NCBI GenBank assembly: GCA_030159075.1 | Contig: BROG01000938.1 | Location: 62,001-126,000, forward strand | Direction of reading: 5' to 3' | Source: Atrina japonica | Lineage: Eukaryota > Mollusca > Bivalvia > Pterioida > Pinnidae | DNA: 64,000 nt | Part shown: positions 32,501-38,745 of the stretch, in pieces | How the letters are laid out: every line of letters begins with the position of its first letter | How positions within the stretch are numbered: the first letter of the stretch is position 1 | Made by a program: the position numbers and the translations under genes | The notes under the pieces: model-generated | What the model was told of the DNA's origin: nothing | The model's input: the letters and a program-made list of their open reading frames with translations, nothing else | Databases searched by the model: none

Positions 32501-33937
32501 AGACCCATGATTACCTTAGTATGAGTTTATATTATAGGTTTTTCAGTTTTTGTGATTGGTCTATACATTGTAATCCTCTGTACGTACATACCCAGACCAG
32601 AATTATAACCTTTATATATCCTTATTGCTAGTTAAGCACTTTACTATAGAGCCAGCGTACAGATATATGGCATGTCTGTATCTTTATAATGCACATTGCA
32701 CAAAAGGCTTTACTAAACATGCTAAAGAACCAGCATCAGGGAGCCGACCTGGCTAAGTCCGTAGCACGCTCGACTTTGGATCATGGGGTCGCGAGTTCGA
32801 GTCCCGCCAGCAGCAGGTTGGTTTCCTGTCTTTCGGATGAGACAGTAAAACTCGAGGTCCCGTGTCACAGTAGGTGTTGGCACGTTAATGAACCCTCACT
32901 GCTCAATGGCTGAAAGTGCCGAGCATAGGCCTTCACCGGCATTTGGTGTCGTCTCCATATGAGTGAAATATTCTTGAGTTAAACAACAATAAACAAACAA
33001 ACAAAACCAGCATCAGGAGTGTGTGTATATGATAATTTCTGTATCTTTATAATATACATCCCCCCCCCCCCCCCAAGAAAAAATCACAAGTTTTAAATTT
33101 AAAGATGATCTATGTCATGTGATTGTGTGTGTGAATTTGTTAACTTTTGAACACTGCAACTCCATCTCTTAAACCAATGGACCAGTTCCCTCTAAGTATG
33201 GTTCCCCTCTAGAGTCAAGAAAAAATAGTGCTTTTCAACAATCCATTTGACAAGGGATTTCTTCAAAACAGAGGACTGTGACTCCTTTTTGACTAACACA
33301 CTCACCTTTAAAGGCACATTTAGGCTTGTCCAAGTCATTGATAAACAGAAGGGTCCATTGTTTTTAAGGGTTGATGAGTCAATTAAATACCATACATTTT
33401 GGAAGTGGGATGGTTGGCAGGTAAAGACTGGTGTGTGCATATTAACAAATCCTCTTAAAGGGGCATTAGCTGTATTTACCAAAAAGAATTATTTTGTTTT
33501 TTTTTCTACTTTTACTACTTGTACTTGATGTACAATAACAAATAAGAGCTATTACACTGGCATAAAAATCTTATATTGTTATATATTTTGTGAAAATAAG
33601 GTCAGGACCAGTGTGGTAAGCATATACAAATAGTAAGGTTGAATTAATTAATTGCTGGGCTTTCTCAAGCAGTTTTCACTAGATTTACAGGAATTTCAGA
33701 ATTGTTATTCATGTACATGTATATATATTTTTTGTTATTGTATAGCAGTCTAAGAAGTAAAAAAGGAAAGAAGTTTGTTTGTTTGTTTGTTTATTTTGGT
33801 TCTTTTTTAAAACAGCTATTGCCCCTTTAAGATAAATTACATTTGATTGTTTCTAGGATGATGGTTGGCTGATGGGAATGAAAAAGTCCAATGGCAAGAA
33901 AGGAGTGTTCCCAGAAAACTTCACAAAGAGGTTATGA
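6306..33937 (+). CDS. Amph: Amphiphysin/BIN1-family protein (5' part missing)
   Basis: Eleven coding exons are joined: 6306-6400, 7893-7988, 12693-12800, 13684-13769, 14518-14593, 24106-24203, 24524-24672, 25593-25732, 29601-29957, 31824-31928 and 33857-33937. All introns are GT-AG and the phases agree, giving 462 visible residues. Residues 1-170 are the rest of an N-BAR domain, a dimeric membrane-bending coiled coil, with a basic patch RISKRGRK (65-72) and Lys-rich 91-99. Residues 171-401 are an acidic Pro/Ser/Thr linker. Residues 402-462 are an SH3 domain with HPY, DDGWLMG and GVFPENF. The family shapes membrane in endocytosis and muscle T-tubules. I see no LLDLD-type clathrin box or DPF motif in the linker, as in fly amphiphysin (established knowledge), so a T-tubule or polarity role is at least as likely as clathrin-mediated endocytosis. 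The N-terminal helix and start codon are not visible. Confidence 0.95.
7068..7322. repeat. Dispersed repeat, copy 1 (second copy at 15108-15352)
   Basis: Shares an ordered series of words with 15108-15352: ACTTGTCC, TAACATTTGTT, TTTATTGAATWAATTTTT, TTGCTTGTCC, AACATTTACTTG and TTGAGCCCT. Copies differ by many substitutions. No ends with inverted repeats were found. It carries no gene. Confidence 0.75.
7688..7728. repeat. Poly-G run
   Basis: 41 uninterrupted G in the intron, 40 bp upstream of the decayed exon copy. Possible G-quadruplex. Confidence 0.95.
7768..7845 (+). pseudogene. Decayed duplicate of the second visible BAR exon
   Basis: After a good acceptor (TTGTTTCTTTTTCAG), the sequence follows exon 7893-7988 base for base in its first third: TTGCAGTTGATATGGAATAA against ATGGAGTTGATGTGGAATAA. 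It then shares AGAACCTACAGGAA and GATCCTG. A 2-base loss after codon 8 shifts the frame and brings a stop, and no clear donor follows. I read this as an exon duplication 125 bp upstream of the functional exon, perhaps once a mutually exclusive alternative, now dead. Confidence 0.8.
7893..7988 (+). CDS. Amph: Amphiphysin exon, BAR helix 2
   Basis: 32 codons in phase 0, preceded by a long polypyrimidine tract and CAG and followed by GTAAAC. The product starts [13 protein letters not shown] and ends HFPMLK. This corresponds to the segment around the kink of BAR helix 2 that reads DxLWxDYHQKLVD in vertebrates. Confidence 0.93.
8031..8246 (-). mobile_element. tRNA-derived SINE family A, minus-strand copy
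   Basis: Read on the - strand, it starts with the tRNA-like head (GGCCAAGTGATTAAATCATTGCACT) and passes through GGAACCTAACCTG and a CTGGTTTCATTG segment. It ends in the tail AACTGAAAAATTGTTTAGTG followed by GGCATAAAA. Diverged box B. Confidence 0.75.
8369..8449. mobile_element. TTAA hairpin micro-MITE
   Basis: The left flank is TTAA (8365-8368). The ends are CCCTTTCACCCTTA and GGGGTGAAAGGG, which are inverted repeats, and the right flank is TTGA. 81 bp. Confidence 0.8.
8908..9120. mobile_element. MITE, older copy of the 10904-11144 family
   Basis: Shares GATATTCCTACCTCC, GGTCCAGGGTCTGAAAAACT, GGGAATGGGCCCTGTAACCG and neighbouring words with the complete copy at 10904-11144. Inverted ends are not preserved. 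Confidence 0.7.
10622..10704. mobile_element. TTAA hairpin micro-MITE, 83 bp
   Basis: Perfect TTAA flanks at 10618-10621 and 10705-10708. The ends CCCATTCACTCCTAAAG and AGGGGTTGATGAA are partly complementary. Middle TTTGGACTGATCTAAGTCAC and AGAGTCCATTG. Confidence 0.85.
10811..10893. mobile_element. TTAA hairpin micro-MITE, 83 bp
   Basis: Perfect TTAA flanks at 10807-10810 and 10894-10897. The ends CTCATCCACCC and GGGGTTGATGAG are inverted repeats. A different MITE begins 10 bp downstream. Confidence 0.88.
10904..11144. mobile_element. 241-bp MITE with CAGGGATTTTCCTA ends
   Basis: The 14-bp terminal inverted repeats are perfect: CAGGGATTTTCCTA and TAGGAAAATCCCTG. TGGTA stands on both sides (10899-10903 and 11145-11149) and looks like a 5-bp target duplication. 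The CAGGG start is hAT-like, but a 5-bp rather than 8-bp duplication argues against a simple hAT assignment. Non-coding. Confidence 0.85.
11682..11912. repeat. 58-bp tandem repeat, about 4 copies
   Basis: The unit contains GAACTTAAAAAAATGTTCTT, CTCAAAAACTGCTCAACC and AAATGTCAGATCATTAGTCT. Copies differ by only a few bases. Intronic. Confidence 0.92.
12251..12490 (+). mobile_element. tRNA-derived SINE family A
   Basis: The head resembles a class II tRNA gene (box A TGGCTGGGTGGTTAGAGA; box B near GGGCTCGAGCACC). The body has GGAACCTAAGCTGATTTTGT and GGTGGTCTCTTTCTAGGTAC. The conserved tail is ACTGAAAAATTGTTGAATGT followed by GGCGTAAAACACC. It lies 203 bp before the third visible amphiphysin exon. 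Confidence 0.88.
12528..12606. mobile_element. TTAA hairpin micro-MITE, 79 bp
   Basis: TTAA on the left (12524-12527), TTTA on the right. The ends CTTACTCACCCCTGAAG and CAGGGGTTGAGGAG are inverted. It lies 86 bp before the third visible amphiphysin exon. Confidence 0.82.
12693..12800 (+). CDS. Amph: Amphiphysin exon, BAR basic patch
   Basis: 36 codons in phase 0 between TTTTTTTCAG and GTTTAT. The product begins [14 protein letters not shown] and ends [10 protein letters not shown]. The Arg/Lys cluster is on the concave, lipid-facing side of the BAR dimer in known structures (established knowledge). This is the best conserved stretch of the gene in the window. Confidence 0.95.
13223..13409. 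mobile_element. Possible small element with CAGTAAAAC ends
   Basis: The ends CAGTAAAAC and GTTTTACTG are inverted repeats enclosing 187 bp with a TTTGGCATTATAAAGGGG segment, the general look of Tigger/pogo-type MITEs. TA flanks the left end only, so the right boundary or family is uncertain. Confidence 0.45.
13684..13769 (+). CDS. Amph: Amphiphysin exon, BAR helix 2-3 turn
   Basis: 28 codons plus two bases, after T-rich sequence and TAG (13681-13683) and before GTAAAT. It encodes [15 protein letters not shown]...DLPQFYN and splits a serine codon with the next exon. The LPxxxxS(R) turn between helices 2 and 3 is typical of amphiphysins. Confidence 0.94.
13983..14180 (+). mobile_element. tRNA-derived SINE family A, 3' shortened
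   Basis: Begins GGGGCCTCCGTGGCCTTGTG and has box B GGGTTCAAGCCCCGC, then the family body up to AATAAAGACAGGGGTG. The usual GGCGTAAAAC tail is missing. Confidence 0.88.
14518..14593 (+). CDS. Amph: Amphiphysin exon, BAR helix 3
   Basis: One base completes the serine, then 25 codons follow: [19 protein letters not shown]... ending GEIGK. The donor is GTGGGT. RVxFYxN is the family motif at the start of helix 3. The following intron is 9.5 kb and holds two minisatellites. Confidence 0.94.
14611..15092. repeat. 54-bp minisatellite, about 9 copies
   Basis: The period is 54 bp, with CAGTCATGGCTTTTAAATGT and AAAGACTGACCACTTGTGGC in each unit. Variants TGGCTGCGACATACTGCC and TGGTTGTGACATACTACC alternate. 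The array begins 18 bp after an amphiphysin splice donor. Because 54 is a multiple of three, the - strand stays open for 71 codons with an 18-residue repeat. I do not treat that as a gene. Confidence 0.93.
15108..15352. repeat. Dispersed repeat, copy 2 of the 7068-7322 family
   Basis: Same word order as the copy at 7068-7322, starting near a CTTGTC-rich segment and ending TTGAGCCCTTTCAC. The family occurs twice in the introns of this gene. Confidence 0.7.
15495..15778 (+). mobile_element. SINE family B, old copy
   Basis: The central block is recognisable (TCTCGGATGAAACATAAAAC then CAAGGTCCTGTGT), followed by GGACCCTCACTACATTGGCA and a late GACAAACAAAA. The tRNA-like head is too diverged for confident box assignment. 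Confidence 0.7.
16242..16375 (+). mobile_element. SINE family A, 3' half only
   Basis: Contains GGTGGTCTCTTCCTGGGTAC, CTCTCCTCCACC and the tail TGTGTGGCGTAAAACACTTC, then an A-rich end. The tRNA head is absent, as expected for a 5'-truncated insertion. Confidence 0.8.
16598..17583. mobile_element. Dispersed element with AGCTCACCTG / CAGGTGAGC ends
   Basis: Starts TTTTTAGCTCACCTGAACC and ends TTCAGGTGAGCGATGTGGCC then CATGGGCCTCTTTTT, so the ends are inverted repeats. The interior holds two diverged copies of a ~530-bp block (TTTTGACGAAACTTTATAGG at 16720 and TTTTGATGAAACTTTATAGG at 17186). The family is non-coding here. A relative occupies 48111-49372. Confidence 0.8.
17606..24082. repeat. 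28-bp intronic minisatellite, about 230 copies
   Basis: The unit is 28 bp: TTCACTGGTCCTAACATATT plus TACTACAG, with a second major form in which ACATATT is replaced by GACATTT. It fills 6.5 kb of the intron before exon 24106 and stops 23 bp short of it. Rare variants (TTCAGTACAG, TGCTCC, AGTGGGTCC, CTTATATATT with TCTACTTG) act as landmarks. They show a 2,540-bp block repeated once within the array (see findings). In the last kilobase the TCTACTTGTCCTTATATATT form is common. Confidence 0.97.
24106..24203 (+). CDS. Amph: Amphiphysin exon, end of BAR domain
   Basis: 32 codons plus two bases. It begins [18 protein letters not shown], the end of BAR helix 3, then [10 protein letters not shown] leads into the linker. 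The acceptor polypyrimidine tract (GTCTTTTTTATTTTACAG) follows directly on the last unit of the minisatellite. The donor is GTAAGT. Confidence 0.94.
24524..24672 (+). CDS. Amph: Amphiphysin exon, Ser/Pro/Thr linker
   Basis: One base completes a Glu codon, then 49 codons and one base. The product has [15 protein letters not shown], a cluster of SP/TP sites suited to proline-directed phosphorylation. Donor GTCGAG is weak, but the reading frame continues correctly into the next exon. Confidence 0.88.
24985..25152 (+). mobile_element. SINE family A, decayed fragment
   Basis: Family words remain in order: CTCACTTCTGG, CTGGGTCCTGCTGAAACTTA, GAGAAAGTTTGCCAG and GTGGTCCCTTACCCGGGTA. The head and tail are too diverged to place exactly. 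Confidence 0.65.
25165..25369 (-). mobile_element. TTAA MITE (AGGGGCATTAGC family), minus-strand copy
   Basis: Reverse complement of the 33459 family: it contains CATCAAGTACAAGTAGTAAA and ends CAGCTAACGTCCCT followed by TTAA (25370-25373). The other end is diverged, near TTCAACCTTACTATTAGTAT. Confidence 0.75.
25593..25732 (+). CDS. Amph: Amphiphysin exon, acidic linker
   Basis: Two bases complete an Asp codon, then 46 codons ([13 protein letters not shown] ... ELQKSADT). The end at 25732 is set by the donor GTTAGT and by phase 0 with the next exon. Without splicing, a different frame of this region stays open much further; that is not the gene frame. Confidence 0.87.
26075..27183. mobile_element. 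1.1-kb TTAA-flanked non-autonomous DNA transposon
   Basis: TTAA at 26071-26074 and again at 27184-27187 encloses inverted ends: AGCTGTCATTTTAACTTTAA at the left, and at the right a segment whose reverse complement reads AGCTGTCATCTCAACTTTTA. TTAA duplication is the hallmark of piggyBac-type transposition (established knowledge). No transposase-like reading frame is seen. A TATAAAAG word at 26212 lies inside, with nothing else to support a promoter. Confidence 0.82.
27367..27565 (+). mobile_element. tRNA-derived SINE family A
   Basis: Starts GGGGGCCTCCGAGGCCAAGT with box A GGCCAAGTGGTTAGAGC and box B GGATCGAACCC. The body includes TCAGTGGTCTCTTCCTC and ACCATTAAAAACTTGC. The tail is lost. Confidence 0.85.
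28789..28960 (+). mobile_element. TTAA MITE (AGGGGCATTAGC family), left part
   Basis: TTAA at 28785-28788 is followed by AAGGGCATTAGCCATGTTTA, then TACTTGATGGTACAATAACA and AATAAGAGCTACACACAGGT. The right end is not preserved. Confidence 0.75.
29422..29504. mobile_element. TTAA hairpin micro-MITE, 83 bp
   Basis: Perfect TTAA flanks (29418-29421 and 29505-29508) with ends CCCTTTCACCCCTA and TAGGATTGAAAGGG. It sits 96 bp before the acidic-linker exon. Confidence 0.9.
29601..29957 (+). CDS. Amph: Amphiphysin exon, long acidic Pro-rich linker
   Basis: 119 codons in phase 0 between CACAG and GTTTGT. It contains [13 protein letters not shown], a D7-E2 acidic run, and many Asp/Glu/Asn residues, ending FPEGTLFQ just before the SH3 domain. 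The region is predicted to be disordered. The PPPKPP motif could be a ligand for SH3 domains, including its own. I see no clathrin or AP2 motifs. The GAT repeat behind the Asp run could be length-variable. Confidence 0.92.
29958..31823. other. Amphiphysin intron, mostly featureless
   Basis: Apart from the SINE fragment at 31255-31350 and a short TTAA-MITE-like segment near 31521 (GGGCATTAGCTGTATTTTTC), I see no gene. The part at 30046-30130 shares GGCCGGATTGTGAAGCAAAA with similar words near 41195 and 42270, a dispersed repeat. Confidence 0.6.
31255..31350 (+). mobile_element. SINE family B-like fragment
   Basis: Only the central part is visible (GTGAAAGTCATGGATCTTTC then ATATGAAACTTAAAACCGAG), matching the order in the copy at 15495-15778. 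Confidence 0.5.
31824..31928 (+). CDS. Amph: Amphiphysin exon, first half of SH3
   Basis: 35 codons, phase 0, between TGCAG and GTATGT. It contains ATHPYNN, the counterpart of the ALYDY motif, then the acidic RT loop [13 protein letters not shown] and [11 protein letters not shown]. The order and spacing fit the amphiphysin-type SH3, which binds Pro-rich motifs such as those in dynamin. Confidence 0.95.
32733..33005 (+). mobile_element. tRNA-derived SINE family B
   Basis: A second SINE type. The head has box A TGGCTAAGTCCGTAGCACGC and box B GGTCGCGAGTTCGAGTCCC. It is followed by the central block TTTCGGATGAGACAGTAAAA and CGAGGTCCCGTGT, then CCCTCACTGCTCAATGGCTG. The tail is (AAACAAAC)n. It is well preserved and lies in the intron between the SH3-start and SH3-end exons. 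Confidence 0.9.
33061..33075. repeat. Poly-C run
   Basis: About 14 C in the last intron, after the SINE family B copy. Confidence 0.9.
33295..33379. mobile_element. TTAA hairpin micro-MITE, flanks lost
   Basis: Internal words match the family (AAAGGCACATTTAGGCTTGT, AAGTCATTGATAAACAGAAG). The flanking TTAA sites are mutated (CTAA on the left, TCAA on the right). Confidence 0.7.
33459..33826 (+). mobile_element. 368-bp TTAA MITE next to the SH3 exon
   Basis: TTAA at 33455-33458 and 33827-33830 encloses AGGGGCATTAGCTGTATTTA and, at the other end, the inverse of AGGGGCAATAGCTGTTTTAA. It is the complete reference copy of a family also seen at 25165, 28789 and 46128. Its right end lies only 30 bp upstream of the last coding exon, so the branch point for that exon may lie inside the element. 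Confidence 0.88.
33857..33937 (+). CDS. Amph: Amphiphysin last coding exon, SH3 end
   Basis: 26 codons and a TGA stop. DDGWLMG holds the conserved SH3 tryptophan, and GVFPENF is the conserved Pro-containing strand. The n-Src-to-distal loop (MKKSNGKK) is shorter than in vertebrate amphiphysins. The protein ends three residues after the domain core, as in other family members. Confidence 0.96.
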   Translation, partial: DDGWLMGMKKSNGKKGVFPENFTKRL

Positions 33938-34900
33938 ATCGAGAAGGGTATAAAAACTCAAACCAAAGGCCTTGTTCAGCATTTATTACAATAGAGCAAA
34001 GTGCCAAAAAAAAAAAGCGGTAAAATGAGAAAGAAATGCACAAGGAAAATGTAAAGAGAAAATGGGAAAAGTATATATATTCATTTTATACTCTATTCTC
34101 ACCAACTACAGGTGTTGCCGAAAATCCAAACAGTAAGCGTTAAGTGAATTACTGGAGCATGAGCATCCACCGTTGAATTCTACACCCTGAAGACTGTGGC
34201 CTCTAAAACATAATGGAATGTACTGTGCTGGTTTTGGAGCTATGTGCTGGTATTAAGTTTATATATACATATATACCCTTTGATTTTAGCCTTGTTTTTT
34301 TAATGGAAACGTAATGGACATTTTTATTACCACCAGGTAACTTTGACTGATCAATCAGTCACACAGGTAGACAATCTAATTTACAAATGAGTGGTTTGAA
34401 GAGTTTCATTTATCAGTTTTTGTTTAAGTAAAATGGGATTATATCTGCATTAGACGTCATTCAAGTCATTCATTCAAATGATTTGTCCATCAGTTATTTA
34501 TACAATGGAACTTGTTTTGTGAAACCACTATAGTAAAATCCGTATAAACTGTTGGGGCGGAGTCTAGTGAATCCTTTCTTGACCTGGACCAGTTAAAATT
34601 TAGGTAATAAATCGTAATGAGATTGACATAACACTGGCAACAGTAATTGGTCCTTTTTTTATCACCATGGATACGAATTTCCAGTGAAGAAGTAAAACGT
34701 TTTTCTCATTCAGCGTGTCATCACCGAAAACTAAATAGAATAATCAAATGGTTACTCCGCCCCGCCAAGTTTTTTGGACAATAAGTTATTATGAATCGTA
34801 TTTGATAGATCACATTCAGTTGATCACTTTATGAAATATTAATCTCAATAAACCTCTTATGGGTTACTTTTTGAGAGGCCATATTTAAAAATGGCAGGGT
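33938..34900 (+). other. Amph: Likely amphiphysin 3' UTR
   Basis: No new reading frame begins here. AATAAA words at 34606-34611 and 34847-34852 are possible polyadenylation signals, but neither has a convincing downstream element. The UTR end is therefore undecided. Confidence 0.5.
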
Positions 34901-35714
34901 TTTTTGAAATTCATATTTTTATATATTTCATATCTGGCTAAAATTGCCCTGTTTAAATTTTATTTGAATTTGGAATGCCATCAATATCGGTCTGTTGTTT
35001 TAAAAATGTAAGCTATCAGTTTTTGCTTTCACAAGTTGCAATTGTTTTGGACTGTTTTGTTATGTTTAAGGACAGTCCATCAATTGTTAGCAGTATATTA
35101 CAGAAATGTATAAAGTCATGGAAAATGAATATTAGATAGTACAATTGTGACTGGCCACAATATTGTAATTTTCAGCATGATTGTGTCATATTAAAATTTT
35201 GTTCTTTATTACAATCTTACCTGGGTGTGTTTAGTAGAGAAGGAAATCTCCACCCAAGTGGTAAGAATCTAAAATGCCAATTCTCTGGAGACACACAAAT
35301 TGGATAACTAAAATTATACCACTCAGACGGAGATTTCCCTTATCCACTCTACAAGTAATTTGATCATTTTTGCTGCCATGCTTAAAATCTTGACATAACC
35401 ATTTTAAGCAAAACGGTCACATTAGAAGCTTTATTTCATAACATGGTATTGTGATGTCATAATGCTTGCAGCTTGTCAACACCCAAGTGGTTGACAAGGA
35501 AATCATTCCCTGAATCTGTCAACCGTGTGAGAAATGCATGTCAATGTATATGAATAATAATATAAATGTGTAATCAATTCTTATTCTGTACAGAGTTGTA
35601 TGTATAAAAAGTGCATGTACAATTGAGTCAGATGACCAGTCTTCCCTGAAATAGAAGATAGGGAACCAGTCATCATCAGTGTGTTGTTGTATTACTAATC
35701 CCTTTTAACATTAA

Positions 35715-35797
35715 CTCAAGCACCCCTAAAGACACATTTGGACTGGTCTAAGTCATTGATTTATAGAAGAGTCCATTGTTTTTCAGGGATTGATGTG
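35715..35797. mobile_element. TTAA hairpin micro-MITE, 83 bp
   Basis: Perfect TTAA flanks at 35711-35714 and 35798-35801. It contains CACCCCTAAAGACACATTTG and AGAAGAGTCCATTG. Confidence 0.88.
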
Positions 35798-35897
35798 TTA
35801 ATTAATCATCAGCTGAAAAAATTTAACATCAATGAAATAAATGGTGCAGTGTAGGATGAATATCAAAGATTAGTACAGTCTGTCAAATGCCTTTTAA

Positions 35898-35979
35898 CCC
35901 ATCAACTCCTGATGTCACATTTAAACTCATCCAAATCAATAGATAGCATGGTCTACTGCCATAATGTAGGAGTGAGCAA
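35898..35979. mobile_element. TTAA hairpin micro-MITE, 82 bp
   Basis: Perfect TTAA flanks at 35894-35897 and 35980-35983. The ends are CCCATCAACTCCTGATG and TAGGAGTGAGCAA, diverged from the others in the middle. Confidence 0.78.
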
Positions 35980-37382
35980 TTAATATTGCATGTGAAAATT
36001 TTGCAGAATTTATATTCCAAATAATACACCCCCAAATTCTGACAGTGGATTTTACCATTCTTTGAGATGGATGAGTTCAAATGTTGCTACAGGGATCAAT
36101 GAATTGTTAATGTTAACCTGTCTACAGTACTTTCAGTTTTCTGCTGTAGCCTGTTTAATGATTATTTACTCGTAATAATTTCCTGAATCCTGGCATCCAG
36201 GGGCCCTGGCCTGTAGGACTCAGACTTAGAAAAATGTTATCCTTTAATTTTTTTGCTACATTTCTTTACATGTAACAGACCAGTCATATAGTTCTAATTA
36301 CCCTCCAGGAATTGATTTTTGTCTGGGGAAAGTAAGAAACAAGTCATACTTTATTTGATATTTGGACTTCCCCTATTTTAGAGAAGTATACAAGTAACGT
36401 TGTTACTGTGGCATGAAATTGACAATTGTTAGATCTATTACCCTGACGTGACTGTAGGTTCCCATGTCCTAGGACATGGCTTCCAATGTTAGAATTATAG
36501 GGGGTTTTACCATGGTTGCCAAGACTAATTTTTGTAAACCTGACAACTATGGTAAATGTGATATCAAAGATTACAACTACAATTAAGTAGTTTTTACAAT
36601 TTATTCATTAGCATATCTGCACATAGGTACAGGTATTAAACAGTCCAAAACATGAATAATATACATATATGTACACATAAATGGCCGTAGCCCTAAAAAG
36701 TTGTTACAAACAACTTTGGTCAAAACGGAGTCCTCTCATGGCAAGCATCTGATTCAGACTGACTTAAAAGTAAATATGTAAAAGGTATATAATAACAAAG
36801 ACTTGTTAAACCTTGACTGCAAATGCAATAGAATATTTACTTTAGGAAACAGAATATTTGCTGTAAGGATTAAGTATGACACTTAGTTTTGAGATGACAA
36901 AGGGAATTGTTCTATATTCTGTTAGGTAACCTTAGGGTATTTTAAACCTAGGGTATTTGCTTATGACCTAAATGAAGAATAATTAAGGATGTTCTGATCT
37001 TACTTCAAAATGGCTAATAGCTGTAATGTTTTGTAGATAATAGCCATTAAAAGAAACATATTACATCACTATTAAAACCATTGATGAACCATTTCTTATA
37101 TTCACCGTGTCATAGATCTATAAATAGACGAAGAAGACATGAAGTAAAGCTTCTATCATACAGATATGTGGGAGAATATGATATAAATCTATCATTTTAT
37201 TGTTGATCCTATTTCTCAGCAATAGCGGTTTAGTATAGATATATGGAGGTATTATTAGATATACATAAAGGCGAATGTGGGAGAAAATGCGGTGAAATTC
37301 ATGTTTTGTTATTGCATTTAACATTTTTCAGCAACAGCATTCCATTGCAGATTTAAGAGCTATATGTTTCAGAATAATATGT

Positions 37383-37433
<51 letters not shown>

Positions 37434-37435
37434 TA
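37383..37435. repeat. ATT microsatellite
   Basis: About 17 repeats of ATT. The poly-Ile frames on both strands are artefacts. Confidence 0.97.
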
Positions 37436-37941
37436 TTGTTACAAATGATATTCTTGCTTTTGATATTAATTAATAATTTGATAAGAATGCAGTTTATATA
37501 TATTATGTCCATACTCAAAGATGTACAGGTATTTCTAATGACCACCCACATACTATGTTGAGACAATGTATAAAACCAGTGCAATTTATTTTGTTGATTG
37601 AATCATGTTCAAAACATCGTTCCTACATCAGATTGCGACCTTTTTTTTGTAGTTAATTTAATAGTAATTGATTGTGGAAGACGAAATAGATCTGTTACTC
37701 AGATTGTTGTTATTGTTGATCTAATAAACTCATTGATACCGTTATCCATTGTGAGGGGATAGGAGGTTGACGTAAGTGTTGTCGGTTAATTACAAAATGT
37801 CAATTCCCTGGTCAAGTTTAAGATGTTTCATTTTTGTATAACACTTTATTGTTAAGAATACAAAAGGTATTAAATTTCAGTATAACGGTGGGTATAAAAG
37901 ACATATGAAATGACATTACATCGCAATGCCACTGTTTTTAA

Positions 37942-38023
37942 CCCTTTCAACCCTACAGACCACAATAGACTGGTCTAAACAATGGAATAGAGCATACCAT
38001 TTAGATGTTTAGGGCTGAAAGGG
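37942..38023. mobile_element. TTAA hairpin micro-MITE, 82 bp, reverse orientation
   Basis: Perfect TTAA flanks at 37938-37941 and 38024-38027. It reads as the reverse complement of the copy at 29422 (ACAGACCACAATAGACTGGT). Confidence 0.9.
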
Positions 38024-38507
38024 TTAATTCTCGATCTTTTTTGCCCTCAAGTTGAAGTGTTATAAGGTGAGCAACCAGTTTTGGGTGAAAGGCGGCAAAA
38101 CTGAACTCTGCTGCCACTTCACAGCAAAAGCTGCTCACAAGTTGATTTACCCCACCGTTCCTTGTTTAGAACAACTAAACGTACCTCCCAAGACCAGAGA
38201 GCAGGTAACTCGAAATAGCATATTGATACTCATCAGAAAAGTGATCAGAAATCAGTGATATAGGTAGCAATAATTCCAGATAATACTCATACTTTCATGT
38301 TATGCATTTCAAGGTTTTTGGAGGTGCTCGCTCGCAGTTAGTCAGGTCGTAAGGTACAAATATATTTCCACTTTAATTTGTGTTTATAGCAGTTTTTTTA
38401 AGAACATTAATCCTGTAGCTAAATATAAACTAACTGAAAGTTCCATCTTTGGAAATTTTGTGCATTGGATTAAAATAAGAACACAATGTCCTAGATGGTG
38501 TAGTTCT

Positions 38508-38745
38508 TCACAAACACATACACATATATACACAAACACTCAAACATACACATATATACACAAACACTCACACATACACATATATACACAAACACTCACA
38601 CATACACATATATACACAAACACTCACACATACACATATATACACAAACATTCACACATACACATATTTACACAAACACACACACATACACATATATACA
38701 CAAACACTCACACATACACATATATACACTAACACATACACACTG
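38508..38745. repeat. 28-bp tandem repeat of ACACATA type
   Basis: Eight units of CACACATACACATATATACA plus CAAACACT. The repeat keeps a frame open, giving a Thr/His/Ile repeat, but has no other gene feature. Confidence 0.95.

Larger units (their letters stand above)
34901..37380. other. Non-coding stretch after the amphiphysin gene
   Basis: No gene recognised. It contains the two hairpin MITEs listed at 35715 and 35898 and otherwise AT-rich sequence. An inverted pair TTCTCTGGAG...GAAATCTCC near 35245-35340 looks like a degraded palindrome. It could be extended 3' UTR or intergenic DNA. Confidence 0.5.

Noticed and set aside
32735..32810. Functional tRNA gene at the SINE family B head
   Set aside because: Box A and box B are good, but the sequence runs straight into the SINE central block and the ends do not form an acceptor stem.
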